This document shows positions 1 through 7,999 of a stretch of 35,159 nucleotides of DNA, in pieces. The stretch covers positions 1-35,159 of the forward strand of contig CAZGXI010000041.1 in assembly GCA_964529715.1 (NCBI GenBank). Direction: 5' to 3'. Position numbers and translations under genes: made by a program. The stretch is from CAZGXI01 sp964529715. GTDB taxonomy: Bacteria > Chloroflexota > Anaerolineae > Aggregatilineales > Ch27. The stretch's first letter is position 1. Every line of letters starts with the position of its first letter. The notes beneath the pieces are model-generated. The model saw nothing but the letters and a program-made list of their open reading frames with translations. It searched no databases and had not been told where the DNA came from.

Positions 1-95
1 TACACGGATGACCCAGATAACGCGGACAGGCACGGGGCGGCTTGTTTATGATTTCAAAAATCCGTGAACATCCGTGTCCTTCCGTGTTATCCGTG
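1..95. repeat. Dispersed ~95-bp inverted repeat, copy A (may begin before the window)
   Basis: The segment starts TACACGGATGACCCAGATAA and ends with CCGTGTTATCCGTG, so its two ends are imperfect inverted repeats. Related segments with the same ends lie at 24888-24977 and 34648-34742. It sits just downstream of the dppC-like gene that ends at 136. No protein is encoded in it. It could act as a transcript-end hairpin or be a non-autonomous mobile repeat; the sequence does not decide. Confidence 0.6.
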
Positions 96-135
96 CCCTA
101 TTGGAGCGTCCGGCTGTCGATTCCTCGCTGCTAAC

Positions 136-1371
136 TTATACGCTCGTGCGCAAGCGCGGGTCGAAAATCTCCTCCATCGCGCGCGCAAACATCACCATGC
201 TCACTTGGAACAGCGCAATCGCCAGCACCGGCGCCAGCACCATGCTGGCCCCATCCGGGCTAAAGAGTGTCCCGCGCGTGCGGCCAAAATAGAGCATCAC
301 GCCCCAGGTGTAATCGTTGATCGGGGCCATGCCCAGTAGCACCAGCCCCACCTGCTCGTACATGGCGTGGGTGATGGCGAAGATGAAGTTGATCGCCACA
401 AAGCTGATCATGTTGGGCAGAATCTCGCGCAGGATGATGTGCCGCGTGCCCAGGTCCAACGCTACCGCCGCCTCCACATAGTCGCGCTCGCGCAGCGAAA
501 GCACCTGCGCCCGCAGCGCCCGCATCAGCGACGGCCACGACAGCGCCGCAATCAGCGCCGCCAGCAGCACCACGTTGTTCAACTGGATCAGGCTCGCCAG
601 CACCACCAACAGCGGAAAGCGCGGGATGACCAGCACGAAGTTCGCCAGCGCCGTCAGCCCGCGATCCACCACGCCGCCCAACAGCGCCGCCAGCGATCCG
701 AGCGTAACGGCGATCAGCGTGGAGAGAAAGCCGGCCAGCAGCGCGGTGAAGATCAAGACGGTGCCGCCGTTGACGATGTGGCTGAAGATGTCGCGCCCTT
801 GCGTGTCTGTGCCGAACAGATGCACCGGGCCAAGCGCCGGGTTGGAGACGACCAGATCGGCAAAGGCTGCGGCTTGGGCCGCCTGTTGGCCGGTTGGCGC
901 GGTGATGTAACGCCGCACCGACTCGGAGAAGATCACCAGCGCGTCGATCTCGCCCGCCGCCAGGGCTTCTAGCGCATCCGGTACGCCGCGCCCGCCCCGC
1001 CAGCGGAACTCCTCAACCGTGAATGTGTCGGCGTAAGGCGCAACCAGGGTTTCGCCGCCTGTGTCTCGCACGACGCCGACGGTCCGCCCGGCCAGGCTTT
1101 CCAGGCTGGTGTACGTTTCGGCGTCGGCGCGGCGTGTGAGCAGTTGGTCGCGCGATCCCGGCGGCGCAGCGATCTGGTCTAGCTTGACCTCGGCGTCGAA
1201 CGGGACCAGGCGTGGGCCAACCGTGATCAGCAGCAGGTAAAACACCAGCCCGCAGAACCCCAGGAAGCCCGCCTTGTTGCGGATCAGGATTTTGAAAAAG
1301 CGCCTTATGCTCTCCGCCAGCCCGCGCAGCAGAGAACGGCGCGGCGCGGCGACCTGCGCCTGTGCGGTCAT
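136..1371 (-). CDS. Dpp/Opp-type ABC importer permease (DppC-like) with a ~100-residue extracytoplasmic insert
   Basis: Inner-membrane permease of an oligopeptide/oligosaccharide-type ABC importer, third gene of the minus-strand operon. TM1 is followed by a long extracytoplasmic stretch, then the family signature GTDTQGRDIFS, further membrane segments and the ATPase-coupling EAA loop (RDYVEAAVALDLGTRHI). It has 411 residues; DppC proteins usually have about 280-310. The excess lies at about residues 73-178. It contains LAGRTVGVVRDTGGE and, further on, DALEALAAGEIDALVIF, which resemble motifs of family-3 solute-binding proteins. I chose the ATG at 1371 because GGGGAG lies 8 bases upstream; a GTG at 1377 overlaps the dppB stop codon but has poor spacing. 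Translational coupling with dppB is likely. No ATPase gene is visible in the window; one could lie beyond the left edge. Confidence 0.9.
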   Translation of the reverse strand: MTAQAQVAAPRRSLLRGLAESIRRFFKILIRNKAGFLGFCGLVFYLLLITVGPRLVPFDAEVKLDQIAAPPGSRDQLLTRRADAETYTSLESLAGRTVGVVRDTGGETLVAPYADTFTVEEFRWRGGRGVPDALEALAAGEIDALVIFSESVRRYITAPTGQQAAQAAAFADLVVSNPALGPVHLFGTDTQGRDIFSHIVNGGTVLIFTALLAGFLSTLIAVTLGSLAALLGGVVDRGLTALANFVLVIPRFPLLVVLASLIQLNNVVLLAALIAALSWPSLMRALRAQVLSLRERDYVEAAVALDLGTRHIILREILPNMISFVAINFIFAITHAMYEQVGLVLLGMAPINDYTWGVMLYFGRTRGTLFSPDGASMVLAPVLAIALFQVSMVMFARAMEEIFDPRLRTSV

Positions 1372-1373
1372 GA

Positions 1374-2465
1374 TCACTTCTCCCCAGAAATGCGGATGCG
1401 CGGGTCGAGGCGGCTATACAGCAGGTCCGCCAGCAGATTCGACACAACGACGGCGATGGTGATGATCAAAAAGACGCCCTGCATCGAGGTATAGTCGCGC
1501 GCCGCAATCGACTGAAACAGGAAGCTGCCCAACCCCTTGTAGACGTAGAGTTCCTCAATCAGCACGCTGCCGCCCACCACGAAGCCGATGCTGATCGCCA
1601 GCAGGGTAAACAGCGGCAGACTGGCGTTGCGCCCTACGTAGGCCGTCAGGATGCGGCGCTGGGGCAGGCCGCGCGCCCGCGCCACGTTGACGTAATCCTC
1701 GCCCAACACGCTGACCGTGCTGCTCTTCATGCTCAACATCCACTGGCCCAACGTGCCCAGCACATAAGTCAGCACCGGCAGAAAGGCGTGCTTGAGCATG
1801 TCGAGGAAGAATTCCAGCGTGAAGGCGGGCGTCAGATGTGGGTCATAGGTGCCGCGCAAGTCGCCCACGCTGAACCAGCCCAACTGCACGCTGAAGATCA
1901 CCACCAGCAGCAGCCCCAACACATAGTTCGGCACGGCGCTCATGATCGATGAAAAGAAAGAGAGCACATGATCCAGCGGCGAGTTGCGGAAGTAGGCCAT
2001 CGTCATGCCCAGCAACATGCCGAGGGTAAAACTCACCAGCAGCCCCAGGCCGGCGCTAAAGAGCGTCCAGGGCAAAAAGCGCAGGATCAGGCTGAGCACC
2101 GGCGTGCCGGTGGTGATCGACTGGCCCAGGTTGCCCTGCAACACCTGGCCCAGGTAAGCGATGTACTGCTCCAACAGGCTCGCATCGGTGTCGAAGGCGA
2201 ACTGCGCCGCTGCGCGGGCGTAGGCTTCCTCGTAGGTGATGTTTTCGGTGTTCATCAACTGCGAGATGTAGATTGTCACCGGGTTGCCGGGCATCAGCCG
2301 GATCAGGAAGAACGTGAACGTGATGACCGCCCAGATCGTAACGAGGGCTTGCAACACGGTGCGGGTGACATAGCTGCCCGTAAAACGCTCCCACCGCACC
2401 CGCCAGGAGACCGGGCGGGGCGACGCGACGGCGGGTGTACCGGCGGAAAGATCGCGGGTGGACAT
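1374..2465 (-). CDS. Dpp/Opp-type ABC importer permease (DppB-like)
   Basis: Inner-membrane permease pairing with the DppC-like protein downstream. It has 363 residues, slightly longer than usual because of an N-terminal tail of about 30 residues and a long loop after TM1. TM1 is followed by the family motif LMPGNPV, several hydrophobic segments, and an EAA loop (EDYVNVARARGLPQRRI) that contacts the ATPase. The C-terminus RLDPRIRI is typical of DppB. The start at 2465 is preceded by AGGAAG at 9 bases; a longer reading to 2567 would run through a palindromic repeat and is rejected. Its stop codon overlaps the downstream gene, so the two are probably translationally coupled. The substrate class (peptide or oligosaccharide) cannot be told from the permease. 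Confidence 0.93.
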   Translation of the reverse strand: MSTRDLSAGTPAVASPRPVSWRVRWERFTGSYVTRTVLQALVTIWAVITFTFFLIRLMPGNPVTIYISQLMNTENITYEEAYARAAAQFAFDTDASLLEQYIAYLGQVLQGNLGQSITTGTPVLSLILRFLPWTLFSAGLGLLVSFTLGMLLGMTMAYFRNSPLDHVLSFFSSIMSAVPNYVLGLLLVVIFSVQLGWFSVGDLRGTYDPHLTPAFTLEFFLDMLKHAFLPVLTYVLGTLGQWMLSMKSSTVSVLGEDYVNVARARGLPQRRILTAYVGRNASLPLFTLLAISIGFVVGGSVLIEELYVYKGLGSFLFQSIAARDYTSMQGVFLIITIAVVVSNLLADLLYSRLDPRIRISGEK

Positions 2466-2508
2466 AGAGACCAACTTCCTGACAAAAACGAGGCGGTTGT
2501 CGTTTGTG

Positions 2509-2536
2509 GTAGGGGCGAGGCAGTCCTCGCCCCTAC
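2509..2536. repeat. 28-bp palindrome, class A copy 1
   Basis: The arms GTAGGGGCGAGG and CCTCGCCCCTAC are perfectly complementary around a CAGT centre. It lies between the binding-protein gene and dppB on the same transcript. The same outer arms recur at 11453, 16207 and 26940. Confidence 0.85.
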
Positions 2537-2543
2537 TGGGCGA

Positions 2544-2564
2544 GGGCGCGGACGCGCCGCGCCC
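2544..2564 (-). other. GC-rich stem-loop between binding-protein and dppB genes
   Basis: GGGCGCGG and CCGCGCCC form an 8-bp stem around ACGCG, just after the binding-protein stop codon on the minus strand. No U-run follows, so it looks like an mRNA-protecting or attenuating hairpin rather than a full terminator. The second importer has hairpins in the equivalent place. Confidence 0.5.
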
Positions 2565-2582
2565 CAACCGGATTGGATCGCT

Positions 2583-4328
2583 TTACATCTCTGCCGGGCC
2601 GATGCCGCCGGTCATGATCAGGTAGGTCATGAAGAAGTCCGCGCCCGCGTTCAGCCAGATCGGGTCGTCGGACGGCGGGGCGTCCAGGTACTGACGGTTC
2701 AACGGGTTGTTGCCGTAACGTTCCCACAGCGGGATGCACGGCAGCAGTTCGTTGAACGACACGGCTAACTGCTCAACATAGACGCGCTGCTGCTCCACAT
2801 CCAAGCCGGCGTTGGCCGCCAGGGCGGTGTCGTAGACGTTGATCTGGCCGCCGCTGTAGGTCACGTCCATGTTAAAGCGCATCCCGCCGCCGGTGGCCTC
2901 GCCCGCCAGCACACCCTGGCCGTTGTAGCGGTTGTAGGGTTGCAGGTAGCTGAAGCCAGGGAAGGGATTGCCCACGCCCCAGTTGCGGATCGCCATCTGG
3001 AAGTTGTTGTCGTAAACGTCCTGCTCCTGCTGCTGCCATTGCACGCCGCGCGCGGTGATGTCGAAGCCGAAGTCGTTCAGCGCCGCGACGGCGTTCTCGG
3101 CGGCGGCAGCCCAGTCGGTCCATTCCGCCGGGAAGGTCAGCTCGAACGCCAGGCGGTTACCCTGGTCGTCGATCCACACCCCGTCGTCGCCCTTCGTGAA
3201 GCCGATGCTTTCCAGCAGGGCAGCGCCCGCGTCGGGGTCGTAGTCGTAGGTGTTCAGCGAGGCCAGCGTCTCCTCCGACAGCCACAGTTCGGCCAGGTTG
3301 TCGCTGAAGCCCATCATGTACTCGACGGCCACACCGGACTCGCCCAGGCTGACAAAGCCGTTCTGCTCGCGGTCCACCGCGTAGGCGATGGCCTGGCGCA
3401 CTTCAACACGGTTGAGCGGGTAGATGGCGTGGTTGACGTAGATGGCAGGGCCGTTGTAGAACGGGCCGCGAATGATGTCGATGCCCTGTTCCACAAACGA
3501 CGCCTCGGTCGCCGGCGGGAAGCCGTGCGTGGCGTACCACACGTCCCCGTTCGCCACCAGCGGCGTCACGGCCTCGGTCTCGCCGTTCCACAACACGACC
3601 TGGTCGAAGCGCACGCGGTCGGCGAAGAGGCCGCCCTCATTCTTGACCAGCGTCGCGCTGGCGTCGCTGATGCTGGCCGGGTCCAGCACATACGGGCCGG
3701 ACGCCACGTAAGTCTCCGGGCGGAAATTGGTCAGTTCGCTCAGCAGGGCCGCCCAATCTGGGTCGTCGGCGTTGGCCCGGCCCTCATCCATCAGGGCCTG
3801 GGCGCGCGCGCCAAAGTCGCCGTAGACGCTGGCCGGACGCACCGCCGTCACCAGGATCGAGCGCTCGACCGAGTAGCCCGGCGAGTTGAGCGTGAACTTC
3901 ACCGTCATATCGTCTACCGCTTCAACGCGGTCGATGAAGGCCCACTCCGACCAGTTCAACAGGCGACCGACCTGGTAGGTCACGACGAGGTCCTGGGCGG
4001 TGACGGGCGTGCCGTCGCTCCAGGTGACGCCGTCGCGCATGGTCACAAGGTAGTTATTGTCGGCGTCGAAGCCGAAGTCCGAGGCCAGGAAGCCCTCATA
4101 TTCACCGGTGCTCCAGATATACACCGCCGACGGCGGCTCCATCAGGTCCTGGTAGTTGCCCATGTTCAAGGCGCGGCTGGCGAAACTGTTGAAGTGTCCA
4201 TCCGGGGGCAGCGAGTACGGCCACGCGCCGTAAAAGGTGGTGGGTTCCTGGGAAAGCGCGGGAACGACAGAGAAGATCAGCAGCGAAAGAACCATCAGCG
4301 CAACAAACAGAGCCGACTTCTTGTGCAT
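2583..4328 (-). CDS. ABC importer extracellular solute-binding protein, family 5 (DppA/OppA-like)
   Basis: Binds substrate outside the membrane and delivers it to the DppB/DppC pair encoded downstream. It has 581 residues, within the family range. The N-terminus has two lysines, a hydrophobic stretch and an ALSQE signal-peptide cleavage region, with no lipobox cysteine. Family features include GVTWSDGTPVTAQDLVVTY, the hinge region around NHAIYPLNRVEVRQAIAYAV, and a C-terminal LLPCIPLWERY stretch. The start at 4328 has AAGGAG eight bases upstream; an extension to 4430 lacks a ribosome-binding site. It is the first gene of the operon. The GntR/HutC-like operator upstream makes a sugar or amino-sugar oligomer an attractive substrate guess, but the protein itself does not prove it. 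Confidence 0.92.
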   Translation of the reverse strand: MHKKSALFVALMVLSLLIFSVVPALSQEPTTFYGAWPYSLPPDGHFNSFASRALNMGNYQDLMEPPSAVYIWSTGEYEGFLASDFGFDADNNYLVTMRDGVTWSDGTPVTAQDLVVTYQVGRLLNWSEWAFIDRVEAVDDMTVKFTLNSPGYSVERSILVTAVRPASVYGDFGARAQALMDEGRANADDPDWAALLSELTNFRPETYVASGPYVLDPASISDASATLVKNEGGLFADRVRFDQVVLWNGETEAVTPLVANGDVWYATHGFPPATEASFVEQGIDIIRGPFYNGPAIYVNHAIYPLNRVEVRQAIAYAVDREQNGFVSLGESGVAVEYMMGFSDNLAELWLSEETLASLNTYDYDPDAGAALLESIGFTKGDDGVWIDDQGNRLAFELTFPAEWTDWAAAAENAVAALNDFGFDITARGVQWQQQEQDVYDNNFQMAIRNWGVGNPFPGFSYLQPYNRYNGQGVLAGEATGGGMRFNMDVTYSGGQINVYDTALAANAGLDVEQQRVYVEQLAVSFNELLPCIPLWERYGNNPLNRQYLDAPPSDDPIWLNAGADFFMTYLIMTGGIGPAEM

Positions 4329-4515
4329 CTTTCTCTCCTTAAAAGCATTGCAGGTGTGCTCACATACAGCGTCGGAAATGCCCTCAAGCGGGTTGAACGA
4401 TGTGCACCTCCTCTTGACTTCCACCGGCAATCAAAAGCGCAAGGTTCGGGGGACCGGCATGACTGTTTCAGATCGCCGCCCTGGGCAACATGCACAGGCA
4501 GCTTTGGCATGTTCT

Positions 4516-4533
4516 GGTATAGACCTCTATACC
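4516..4533. promoter_or_regulatory. Perfect inverted repeat, GntR/HutC-like operator
   Basis: GGTATAG-ACCT-CTATACC is a perfect 7-bp inverted repeat. The left part, TGGTATAGACC, resembles sites bound by HutC-subfamily GntR regulators such as NagR and DasR. It lies on the predicted transcription start of the importer operon, a position suited to repression. No HutC-type regulator gene is visible in the window. Confidence 0.6.
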
Positions 4534-4535
4534 GG

Positions 4536-4563
4536 ATGATACGGATTTTGCCCGTCCTGTCAA
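4536..4563 (-). promoter_or_regulatory. Sigma70-like promoter of the first Dpp-type operon
   Basis: Read on the minus strand it is TTGACA (4563-4558), 16 bases, then TATCAT (4541-4536). This would start transcription near 4529, inside the inverted repeat at 4516-4533, giving a leader of about 200 bases before the start codon at 4328. I saw no riboswitch-like structure in the leader. Confidence 0.65.
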
Positions 4564-4653
4564 TAGGCAGACCGGGATGACTGGCTGTCAGCCGTCGGTT
4601 CCCTTCTCCGCAGGAGCAAAGCATATCTCGCTCTTGCCACCGAGGAGAGTATA

Positions 4654-5904
4654 ATGCCGCCCAGTGTAGACGCTCTGATTGCGAGGACTATGGCTATCCA
4701 GACTGCCGTTTCCCCCTCCCTGCGCCGCAACCCAGAATATCCGCTCATGGCCGCGTTATACGCGGCGGCCTTCGGCTCGATGGCGCTGGTCTTCCCTTAC
4801 CTGACGCCCTACCTACTGGGCATCGGCTTTTCCGGCGCAGATGTGGGCAACATCAACGCCGTCGGCAGCTTGCTGTTGCTGTTGACGACCCCGCTTTTCT
4901 CGGCCCTGGCCGACCGCACAGGCCGCCATCGGCGGTTGCTGGCGGTATCCCTGGTGATCGGCAACGGCGCCTTGGTCGGAATCGCGCTGCGGCCTGCGCT
5001 GCTGACCGTCGCCGTGCTGCTGGTGTTGAACACCCTGGCCGGGAGTGTGGCGATGACCCTGCGCGACCGCCTGGCCCTGTTCTGGTTAAAGCAGCAGGGC
5101 AGCGTCGCTTTTGGGGCGCTGCGGTTGTGGGGATCGTTGGGCTTCAGCGTGATCGCCATGCTCGGCGGCCTGGTCGCCGACCGGATCGGCGTCGAGCCGC
5201 TGCTGATGGTCAGCGCCGCGATCAACATCCTGTCGCTGGCGTTGCTGCGTCCCCTGCCGCAGCGTTTACCGGTCCAAGCTGCCGCTGCTGACTCTGCCGG
5301 GCGCAGACTGGCGCTCCCGCCTGCGATGTGGGCCGTCCTGCTCACCAGCCTGGTGATCGCCCTGGCGCGCACGGCGTATTACGGCTGGAGCCTAGACTTC
5401 ATCCAGAACGATCTGGGCGGCGGGCGAAGCGCGACGGCGCAGTACACCTCGGTCACGGCGCTGTTTGAAATCCCGCTGATGTTCCTGGCCGACCGCCTGA
5501 TCCGGCGCTGGGGCGCGGCAGCCATGTGGGGCGCGAGCTTGCTGCTGCTGGCAGCGAGTTGGGCCGGGCTTTCGCTGGCACAGACGCCGCTGCAAGCCGT
5601 GTTGCTGGCCGTGCCGCTGGGAATCGCGCAGGCGTTTTTCTTTGTCGCCCCCGTCGTGCTGGTCGGGCAGGTCAGCGCGCCACACCGGGTCGCCTTCCAC
5701 CTGGCGCTGACCAACGTCATCACCGGCCTGGGCACGACGCTGGGCAACCCGGTGGCGGGCCATCTGTTTGACACGCTCGGTGTGCGCCCACTGCTCCAGA
5801 TCGGGGCAGTGAGTCTGGTGATCGCCGTGCTGACCATCGCCCTGAGCGCGCGCGCCTACACCGCCACGCGGAAAGCGGAGCCGGACGGCGAACCGGCATC
5901 CTGA
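4654..5904 (+). CDS. Major facilitator superfamily transporter (MFS_1-like, HcaT/LacY-type clade)
   Basis: Secondary transporter of 416 residues with about twelve hydrophobic segments. The loop GRHRR after the second/third helix region matches the MFS G-x-x-x-[DR]-R-x-G-R-[RK] signature (ADRTGRHRR). LRLWGSLGF at about residue 155 is typical of the MFS_1-like group that includes HcaT and nucleoside:H+ symporters. The start has GAGGAG six bases upstream; an ATG at 4690 is a possible internal alternative. It is transcribed divergently from the Dpp operon and converges on the HAD gene. The substrate is unknown. Confidence 0.9.
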   Translation: MPPSVDALIARTMAIQTAVSPSLRRNPEYPLMAALYAAAFGSMALVFPYLTPYLLGIGFSGADVGNINAVGSLLLLLTTPLFSALADRTGRHRRLLAVSLVIGNGALVGIALRPALLTVAVLLVLNTLAGSVAMTLRDRLALFWLKQQGSVAFGALRLWGSLGFSVIAMLGGLVADRIGVEPLLMVSAAINILSLALLRPLPQRLPVQAAAADSAGRRLALPPAMWAVLLTSLVIALARTAYYGWSLDFIQNDLGGGRSATAQYTSVTALFEIPLMFLADRLIRRWGAAAMWGASLLLLAASWAGLSLAQTPLQAVLLAVPLGIAQAFFFVAPVVLVGQVSAPHRVAFHLALTNVITGLGTTLGNPVAGHLFDTLGVRPLLQIGAVSLVIAVLTIALSARAYTATRKAEPDGEPAS

Positions 5905-5994
5905 TTCTCTCTCAGGCGTGGAACCTCACCCCTGTCGGCACCCCTGCCCCATCAGGGTAAGGGTTCACGTGTTCACAAAGAGCCACATCCAAAC

Positions 5995-6021
5995 GTAGCG
6001 GCAGCTTCAAGCCGCCGCTAC
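5995..6021. repeat. 27-bp palindrome, class B copy 1
   Basis: The arms GTAGCGGCAGCTT and AAGCCGCCGCTAC pair with one G-T wobble around a single C. It lies in the 191-bp gap between the convergent MFS and HAD genes and could act on both 3' ends. The start GTAGCGGC resembles the class A start GTAGGGGC. Confidence 0.65.
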
Positions 6022-6095
6022 CACCCGCAAGGCTTCGGGCAAGCGCCCGAAAAGCCCTCTCTCCACGACAAGGGGAAGAGGATTCAGGGGTGAAA

Positions 6096-6764
6096 TCACC
6101 CGCGCGGCGTGGCCTCCAATTGTTCCAACAGCGCCGCGACGGTCGTATCGGCCAGGCCGCTGGGCAGGCGGACATGCGCCCGACCTACGCGCTCCTGCGG
6201 TCCGATCCCCACAACGAATGCGCCGCCCGCCAGCGCCGCCTCCACGCCTGCTTCGGCATCCTCGAAGACGGCGGTCTGCATCGGCGGCAGGCCCAGCCGC
6301 CCCGCCACCCATACGAACAGGTCCGGCGCAGGCTTGCTGCGCGCCACGCTGGTGCCATCGCCGACGGCGTCCAGGTGGTCCAGAAGGCCCAGGCGGGTCA
6401 GGACGTCCAAGGCGTTGCGACTGGCCGACCCGACACCCAGCTTCACCCCCAGGGCGCGAGCCTCGCCCAGAAAAGCTGCCACGCCCGGCAGCAGGTGGTC
6501 CGGCGTGATCTCTGTCAGAAAGGCGCGGTAGTAGTCGTTTTTGCGCTCCATCCACGCCTGCGCCTGGGCCTCGGTGATGGCGCGCCCCTTGAGCAGGCGG
6601 TTCAGGCTTTCGCGGCGAGAGACGCCGCGCAGCGCCTCGTTGTCCTGCCGCGTGAAGGGGATGCCCTCCTCGTCGGCCAGGCGCTTCCAGGCGCGATAGT
6701 GGAATTCGGCGGTGTCGGTCAGCACACCATCCAGATCGAAGATGAAGCCTTGAATTTCAGACAT
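6096..6764 (-). CDS. pgmB: HAD-superfamily hydrolase, beta-phosphoglucomutase-like
   Basis: Probable beta-phosphoglucomutase, which interconverts beta-glucose 1-phosphate and glucose 6-phosphate in maltose/trehalose breakdown. It has 222 residues, normal for the family. HAD motif I is FDLDGVLTDTAEFH, where the first Asp is the nucleophile and the second the general acid. The cap region has RGVSRRESLN. Motif II is GVGSAS, motif III is the lysine in SKPAPDLF, and motif IV is FEDAEAGVEAA. The start is supported by GAGGT six bases upstream. The gene stands alone, opposite to its neighbours. A related sugar-phosphate phosphatase is the main alternative. Confidence 0.88.
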   Translation of the reverse strand: MSEIQGFIFDLDGVLTDTAEFHYRAWKRLADEEGIPFTRQDNEALRGVSRRESLNRLLKGRAITEAQAQAWMERKNDYYRAFLTEITPDHLLPGVAAFLGEARALGVKLGVGSASRNALDVLTRLGLLDHLDAVGDGTSVARSKPAPDLFVWVAGRLGLPPMQTAVFEDAEAGVEAALAGGAFVVGIGPQERVGRAHVRLPSGLADTTVAALLEQLEATPRG

Positions 6765-6787
6765 TCGTTACCTCGCGTGTCTTTCAA

Positions 6788-6815
6788 GTAGGGGCGCAAC
6801 ATGTTGCGCTCTTGC
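6788..6815. repeat. Class A palindrome copy 2, right arm decayed
   Basis: It starts GTAGGGGCGCAAC and has a perfect inner palindrome GCGCAACATGTTGCGC at 6794-6809. The expected outer right arm (CCCCTAC) is replaced by unrelated bases, so this looks like an eroded copy. It lies between the HAD and recombinase genes. Confidence 0.6.
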
Positions 6816-6915
6816 ACCCCCCTCTTGGAGGCGCTTGCCTAAATCGACAAGATTTGTTAAGGTTGGGGATGAAAAACATCCGTTCGGTTTGGCCCGATTA
6901 CCCTGGAAGGCCGCC

Positions 6916-7863
6916 ATGTCTACCATCCGGCAACTTCCTTTAATCCCCACCGAAGACGGCCTCAACCCGGCCCTCACCCGGCACAGTCCCCTGCGCGAGG
7001 CGATTGTACCCTTTCAGCAGTACCTGCGCTTCCAGGGCAAGACTGCCAACACCGTCACCGCCTTTACCTCTGACCTGCACGTGTTGGCCGAGTTTGCCGG
7101 GCCGGACAAGCCGCTGGGCATGTTCAGCACGGCGTTCCTGCGGCGCTTTCTGGAATGGCTGGAAACCGGGCGCGGCGTGCCGTGCAGCCGCAAGAGCTAT
7201 GCCCGCCGCGTGACCACGCTCAAGGTCTTCTTCGACTACCTGCACAAGGTCGGCGTGCTTAATGCCGACCCGGCCAGGCCGCTGGTCCAGCGGTCCGGCA
7301 GCGCGCCGCTGCCCAATGTCCTCACGCCCGCCGAGATTCAGGCCGTGCTGGACGCGACCGCGCGCCTGCGCTTCGACCGGGAAAAACCCGACGCCCGCCC
7401 CGACCTGCTGGTGCGTTTGTTGCTAGACACCGGCATCAAGAAGAGCGAGACGGTGGCCCTCAAGCCGGGCGACGTGGACCGCTCCCAGCCGGGCCGCCCG
7501 GTGCTCAAAATCCGTTACGATAGCCAGCGCAACGCCTATAAGGCGCGCGACATCCCGCTCGACCCCGACTGGCCAAACGTGTTGGACGAATACCTGGCGC
7601 AGTATCAGCCCCGCAAGACGATCTTCGCCTGCACGGCGCGCAACCTGGAATATGTGCTGCGCGACGTGGGCGAGGCAGCAGACTTGGCCGGCTTTTTGCT
7701 CTCTTTTGAGACACTGCGCTGGACCAGCGCCCTGCGCGACCTGCGCGGCGGCATGGCCCCCGACGACATCCGCGAAAAGCTGGGCCTCAGCCGCGTGAGC
7801 TGGTACGAGACCTATGCCAAGCTGCAAATCTTGCTGGCCGGGCAGACGTCTGCGCCCCGTTGA
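6916..7863 (+). CDS. Tyrosine recombinase/integrase-fold protein with degenerate active site
   Basis: It has 315 residues with an N-terminal SAM-like core-binding domain (about 20-125) and a C-terminal catalytic-fold domain (about 135-305). It is similar in size to XerC/D. The fold motifs align but key residues differ. Box I TGIKKSE has Lys175 where the catalytic Arg is expected. The HxLRH motif reads ETLRW, keeping only Arg268. The LGH motif reads LGL. A Tyr at position 300 is at the expected distance, and YKARDIPL keeps a possible hairpin Lys. The start at 6916 has GGAAGG five bases upstream; a TTG at 6835 is less likely. No att sites or phage genes adjoin it. It may bind DNA without recombining, or be an inactive Xer paralogue. 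Confidence 0.8.
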   Translation: MSTIRQLPLIPTEDGLNPALTRHSPLREAIVPFQQYLRFQGKTANTVTAFTSDLHVLAEFAGPDKPLGMFSTAFLRRFLEWLETGRGVPCSRKSYARRVTTLKVFFDYLHKVGVLNADPARPLVQRSGSAPLPNVLTPAEIQAVLDATARLRFDREKPDARPDLLVRLLLDTGIKKSETVALKPGDVDRSQPGRPVLKIRYDSQRNAYKARDIPLDPDWPNVLDEYLAQYQPRKTIFACTARNLEYVLRDVGEAADLAGFLLSFETLRWTSALRDLRGGMAPDDIREKLGLSRVSWYETYAKLQILLAGQTSAPR

Positions 7864-7999
7864 GAGGCGCACACCTGCCCCACCAGCGTCCCACGTTTGA
7901 AAATTCACACCGCCATCGTCTCCCGGCTGGCGCGGGGATGGGCCTGTTGCTACACTCATCTAAGTAGAACAAACCTTTTCAGAGAAGATCGTCACGAGG

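Noticed and set aside
2466..2567. Longer DppB start at 2567
   Set aside because: It would run through the palindrome and lacks a ribosome-binding site, whereas the ATG at 2465 has AGGAAG.
2940..4580. 546-codon open frame on the plus strand opposite the first binding-protein gene
   Set aside because: It is antisense to a well-recognised gene, has no known domain and a composition rich in Arg, Val and His, as expected for a shadow in GC-rich DNA.
6916..7863. Active integrase of a mobile element
   Set aside because: Catalytic residues are replaced, and no att duplication, phage or plasmid gene, or tRNA lies next to it.
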